Origin: Chthonomonas calidirosea T49
Lineage (GTDB): Bacteria > Armatimonadota > Chthonomonadetes > Chthonomonadales > Chthonomonadaceae
Assembly: GCF_000427095.1 (NCBI RefSeq)
Contig: NC_021487.1
Span: 2,625,325 to 2,689,324, forward strand
DNA: 64,000 bases
Reading direction: 5' to 3'
The translations under genes and the position numbers were made by a program. Below the pieces are notes generated by a model. The model was not told the origin of the DNA. It saw only the letters and a list, made by a program, of their open reading frames with translations, and made no database searches. This document shows, piece by piece, positions 62,187-64,000 of this stretch (position 1 is the stretch's first letter; each line of letters opens with the position of its first letter).

Positions 62187-62528
62187 ATGGCAGAAAACTG
62201 TGTGTTTTGTCGGATCGCTGAAGGAAGCATTCCGGCAGAGAAGGTGTACGAGAACGACGAGTTTGTGGCCTTTCGCGATCTGAACCCGCAGGCCCCGGTA
62301 CATGTCCTGCTGATACCTCGCCAACACTTCGCCACTCTTTTGGACGTAGAGGACACCGCTCTGCTTGGCCGAGCTTTGCGTTGCGTGCAGGAGGTGGCCA
62401 AGCAGTTGGGGCTTGCCGACGACGGTTTTCGTGTGGTGGTGAACTGTCGGGAAAATGGTGGACAGACAGTTTATCATCTTCATTGGCACATTCTTGGTGG
62501 TCGTTTTATGACGTGGCCTCCCGGCTAA
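62187..62528 (+). CDS. HIT-family (HinT-like) hydrolase
   Basis: 113 residues, the normal size. It has the HinT N-terminal CVFCRIAEGSIPAEKVYEND and the histidine triad HLHWH (His97, 99, 101). It cleaves adenosine 5'-phosphoramidates and related P-N bonds. Probably cotranscribed with the preceding membrane protein. Confidence 0.93.
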   Translation: MAENCVFCRIAEGSIPAEKVYENDEFVAFRDLNPQAPVHVLLIPRQHFATLLDVEDTALLGRALRCVQEVAKQLGLADDGFRVVVNCRENGGQTVYHLHWHILGGRFMTWPPG

Positions 62529-62622
62529 CACTCTAGGGGCGACAGATGCCTTGGCCTTCTCACACGCGATAAGGAGAACCCCACTCTGGAAGACTTACCT
62601 AGTCCTGTATAGCAAAAATTTC

Positions 62623-62652
62623 TTGGTAATTGGCCTCGATCTGTGCTATACT
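62623..62652 (+). promoter_or_regulatory. Promoter for the DUF1844 gene
   Basis: TTGGTA (62623-62628), 18 bases, TATACT (62647-62652) with an extended TGC ahead of it. The ATG is 64 bases downstream. Confidence 0.55.
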
Positions 62653-62715
62653 CTCTTCTGCAGAAGGGCAAGAGATGGGAAATTAGAGGGTTCAGGAGCC
62701 TGAGGGAGGGGGACG

Positions 62716-63150
62716 ATGGAAGATCAGACACCGGATTTTCGTGTGATAGACCGTCGCGCGTCAACCGCCGCCGAGCGTGAGGAGGCGGAGCCATCGTCTG
62801 TAGAAGCGTCATCATCTCAGCCAACAGCCGATACGGTATCCCCCAAGAGCGAAGAGGGGATGCCAAGCCCGGAGATGTTGTTGCCTCTCATTGCTTTACA
62901 GATGGAGGTAAAACAGCTGGCGTTAGCGCTCGTAGGTATTTTTGATGCTCATGCGTGGCGCGCTTTGGGGCTTCATGCAAACCCTAAAACCGGCCAAGCC
63001 GAGGAGAACCTACCGGCGGCGCAGCTTGCCATAGACTGTATGCAGTTTCTTTTGAGCAAAGTGGAGCGCGATCTGCCGGAGCAGGAGTTGCGTGAACTGC
63101 GACGTCGTTTAACCGATCTACGCCTTAACTACGCTGCTCGTGCCAAATGA
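62716..63150 (+). CDS. DUF1844 domain protein
   Basis: 144 residues. A disordered acidic, Ser-rich N-terminus (1-50) precedes a helical region with the DUF1844 pattern: ALALVGIFDAHAWRALGLHANPKTGQ, then NLPAAQLAIDCMQFLLSKVE and LRRRLTDLRLNYA. The family is common in Acidobacteria, Planctomycetes and relatives and has no known function. Ribosome site GAGGGGGACG ahead of the ATG. Confidence 0.85.
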   Translation: MEDQTPDFRVIDRRASTAAEREEAEPSSVEASSSQPTADTVSPKSEEGMPSPEMLLPLIALQMEVKQLALALVGIFDAHAWRALGLHANPKTGQAEENLPAAQLAIDCMQFLLSKVERDLPEQELRELRRRLTDLRLNYAARAK

Positions 63151-63214
63151 AGGCGTGTTCTAGGCCGCACTTCTCCCTTTGAAACGCCTCTGACACGGCT
63201 AGGTGGCGGATTCT

Positions 63215-63238
63215 TTCTCCTCCAATTGGGGGAAAGAT
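63215..63238 (+). promoter_or_regulatory. Hairpin between the DUF1844 gene and glmU
   Basis: CTTTCTCCT-ccaatt-GGGGGAAAG pairs over 9 positions with G-U pairs. No T-run follows, so it may be a leader structure of glmU rather than a terminator. Confidence 0.4.
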
Positions 63239-63305
63239 AGGCTGAAGGCGGGCATAGGGGGCCTTTCTGTGCTCGAAAGCGATTTCGTCGGATGGAGTTA
63301 TCTGC

Positions 63306-64000
63306 ATGACACACGCCACTTACCAAGATGTCTCTTCTGAAGGGGAACAGCCCTTGCCGCCCACGGTAGCTGTACTGCTTGCGGCCGGCAAATCTACCCG
63401 TATGCGCTCGCGTCTACCAAAATCGCTGCATCCTCTTTGCGGTTTGCCCGTTACGGCGCATGTGGTTCGGGCCTGTAGGGAGGCCGGCGTCGAGCGCGTG
63501 ATCGTGGTGGTGGGGCATGAAGCGGAGCGGGTGCGCTCGGGGCTTATTGAGGCGATACCGGATGGGCACCTACTGGAGTTTGCGCATCAAGAGCGGCCTC
63601 TGGGCACCGGAGATGCTGTGCGCGCTGCTCAAAGCCTTTTGGCAAGCTGGCCACATACTGTGCTTGTATTAGCCGGAGATACCCCCCTATTGCGCCCACA
63701 GACTCTTCGACAGCTTGTTGAGACCAGAGTGCGGACTCATGTTCCCGCTGTTATGTTGACGATGGAGCTGCAAAACCCGACCGGTTACGGTCGTATTCTT
63801 CGTGATGAGAAGGGGCGTGTGATCGGGGTTGTGGAGGAGCGTGATGCCACGCCGGAGCAGCGCCGATGTTGCGAATGCAATTCGTCTATCTATGCCTTTG
63901 ATGGATCGCGGCTTTGGGAGGCGCTTGCCCAGCTGCGCCCAAACAACGCTCAAGGAGAGTACTACCTTACGGACGTCATCGGCTGGTTTGTGCAGCAAGG
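63306..64000 (+). CDS. glmU: Bifunctional UDP-GlcNAc pyrophosphorylase/GlcN-1-P acetyltransferase (partial, C-terminus off the window)
   Basis: 231 codons from the ATG at 63306 to the edge, still open. GGAG lies 8 bases ahead. The nucleotidyltransferase signature LLAAGKSTRMRSRLPKSLHP is at about 24-43, with QERPLGTGDAV, AGDTPLL and NPTGYGRI, then GEYYLTDVIG at the edge, all typical of GlmU. The acetyltransferase beta-helix would lie beyond the window, so the bifunctional call is inference. It makes UDP-GlcNAc, the substrate for LpxA and for peptidoglycan. Confidence 0.92.
   Translation, partial: MTHATYQDVSSEGEQPLPPTVAVLLAAGKSTRMRSRLPKSLHPLCGLPVTAHVVRACREAGVERVIVVVGHEAERVRSGLIEAIPDGHLLEFAHQERPLGTGDAVRAAQSLLASWPHTVLVLAGDTPLLRPQTLRQLVETRVRTHVPAVMLTMELQNPTGYGRILRDEKGRVIGVVEERDATPEQRRCCECNSSIYAFDGSRLWEALAQLRPNNAQGEYYLTDVIGWFVQQ

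Noticed and set aside
1-64000. tRNA, rRNA or CRISPR repeats anywhere in the window
   Set aside because: I saw no tRNA T-arm with matching acceptor ends, no rRNA-like stretches and no regularly spaced repeats. A covariance-model scan would be the decisive test.

Overview
The window reads as chromosome from a diderm, saccharolytic, probably thermophilic bacterium of the phylum Armatimonadota, close in style to Chthonomonas. This assignment is inference. It rests on complete lipid A and outer-membrane assembly genes laid out in a cyanobacteria-like order, a DUF1559-type prepilin, many secreted glycoside-hydrolase-like proteins, a GxGYxYP protein, and Rex control next to heme genes. No rRNA, tRNA, CRISPR array, integrase, transposase or phage module was seen.

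Left part (1-19.4 kb, nearly all minus strand). A GH13 enzyme runs off the left edge. It is followed by a long envelope-biogenesis cluster which, in transcription order, is tamB-like, ECF sigma factor, bamA, skp/ompH, a second Skp-like lipoprotein, lpxD, lpxC, fabZ, lpxA, lpxB, an MsbA-like exporter and a DUF374 acyltransferase. From the Skp-like lipoprotein to lpxA the genes overlap by 4-11 bases, and lpxB overlaps the exporter, so much of the cluster is translationally coupled. Together these genes make lipid A, flip it, and insert outer-membrane proteins. An ECF-type promoter motif lies ahead of the sigma gene.

Middle (19.6-27.5 kb). An O-methyltransferase (plus strand) converges on guaB. 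Next comes a tight minus-strand operon rex - siroheme synthase - hemA - hemX/ccsA-like, with a good sigma-70 promoter and a near-consensus Rex operator ahead of rex. A prepilin and a small lipoprotein follow on the plus strand and end at a very strong hairpin.

Accessory region (27.4-52 kb). It holds a Tat-type GH5 lipoprotein coupled to a large glycoside-hydrolase-like protein, a tiny four-Cys protein, a STAS-like protein, a giant GxGYxYP protein with duplicated end modules, hisS, a secreted sedolisin, VanW, a bacterial alpha-2-macroglobulin coupled to a 16-17-helix membrane protein, a LacI regulator, a CRTAC1/ASPIC-UnbV remnant, a frameshifted secreted TPR gene and an aldose-epimerase-like secreted protein.

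Right part (52-64 kb) returns to housekeeping: a RecB-like Fe-S nuclease, panB-panC, an arsR-acr3-arsC operon with two matching ArsR-type operators, gatC-gatA, a degenerate DUF697 protein, a LolA-like lipoprotein, a NupG-type transporter, a 4-TM holin-like protein, a HIT protein, DUF1844, and glmU cut by the right edge.
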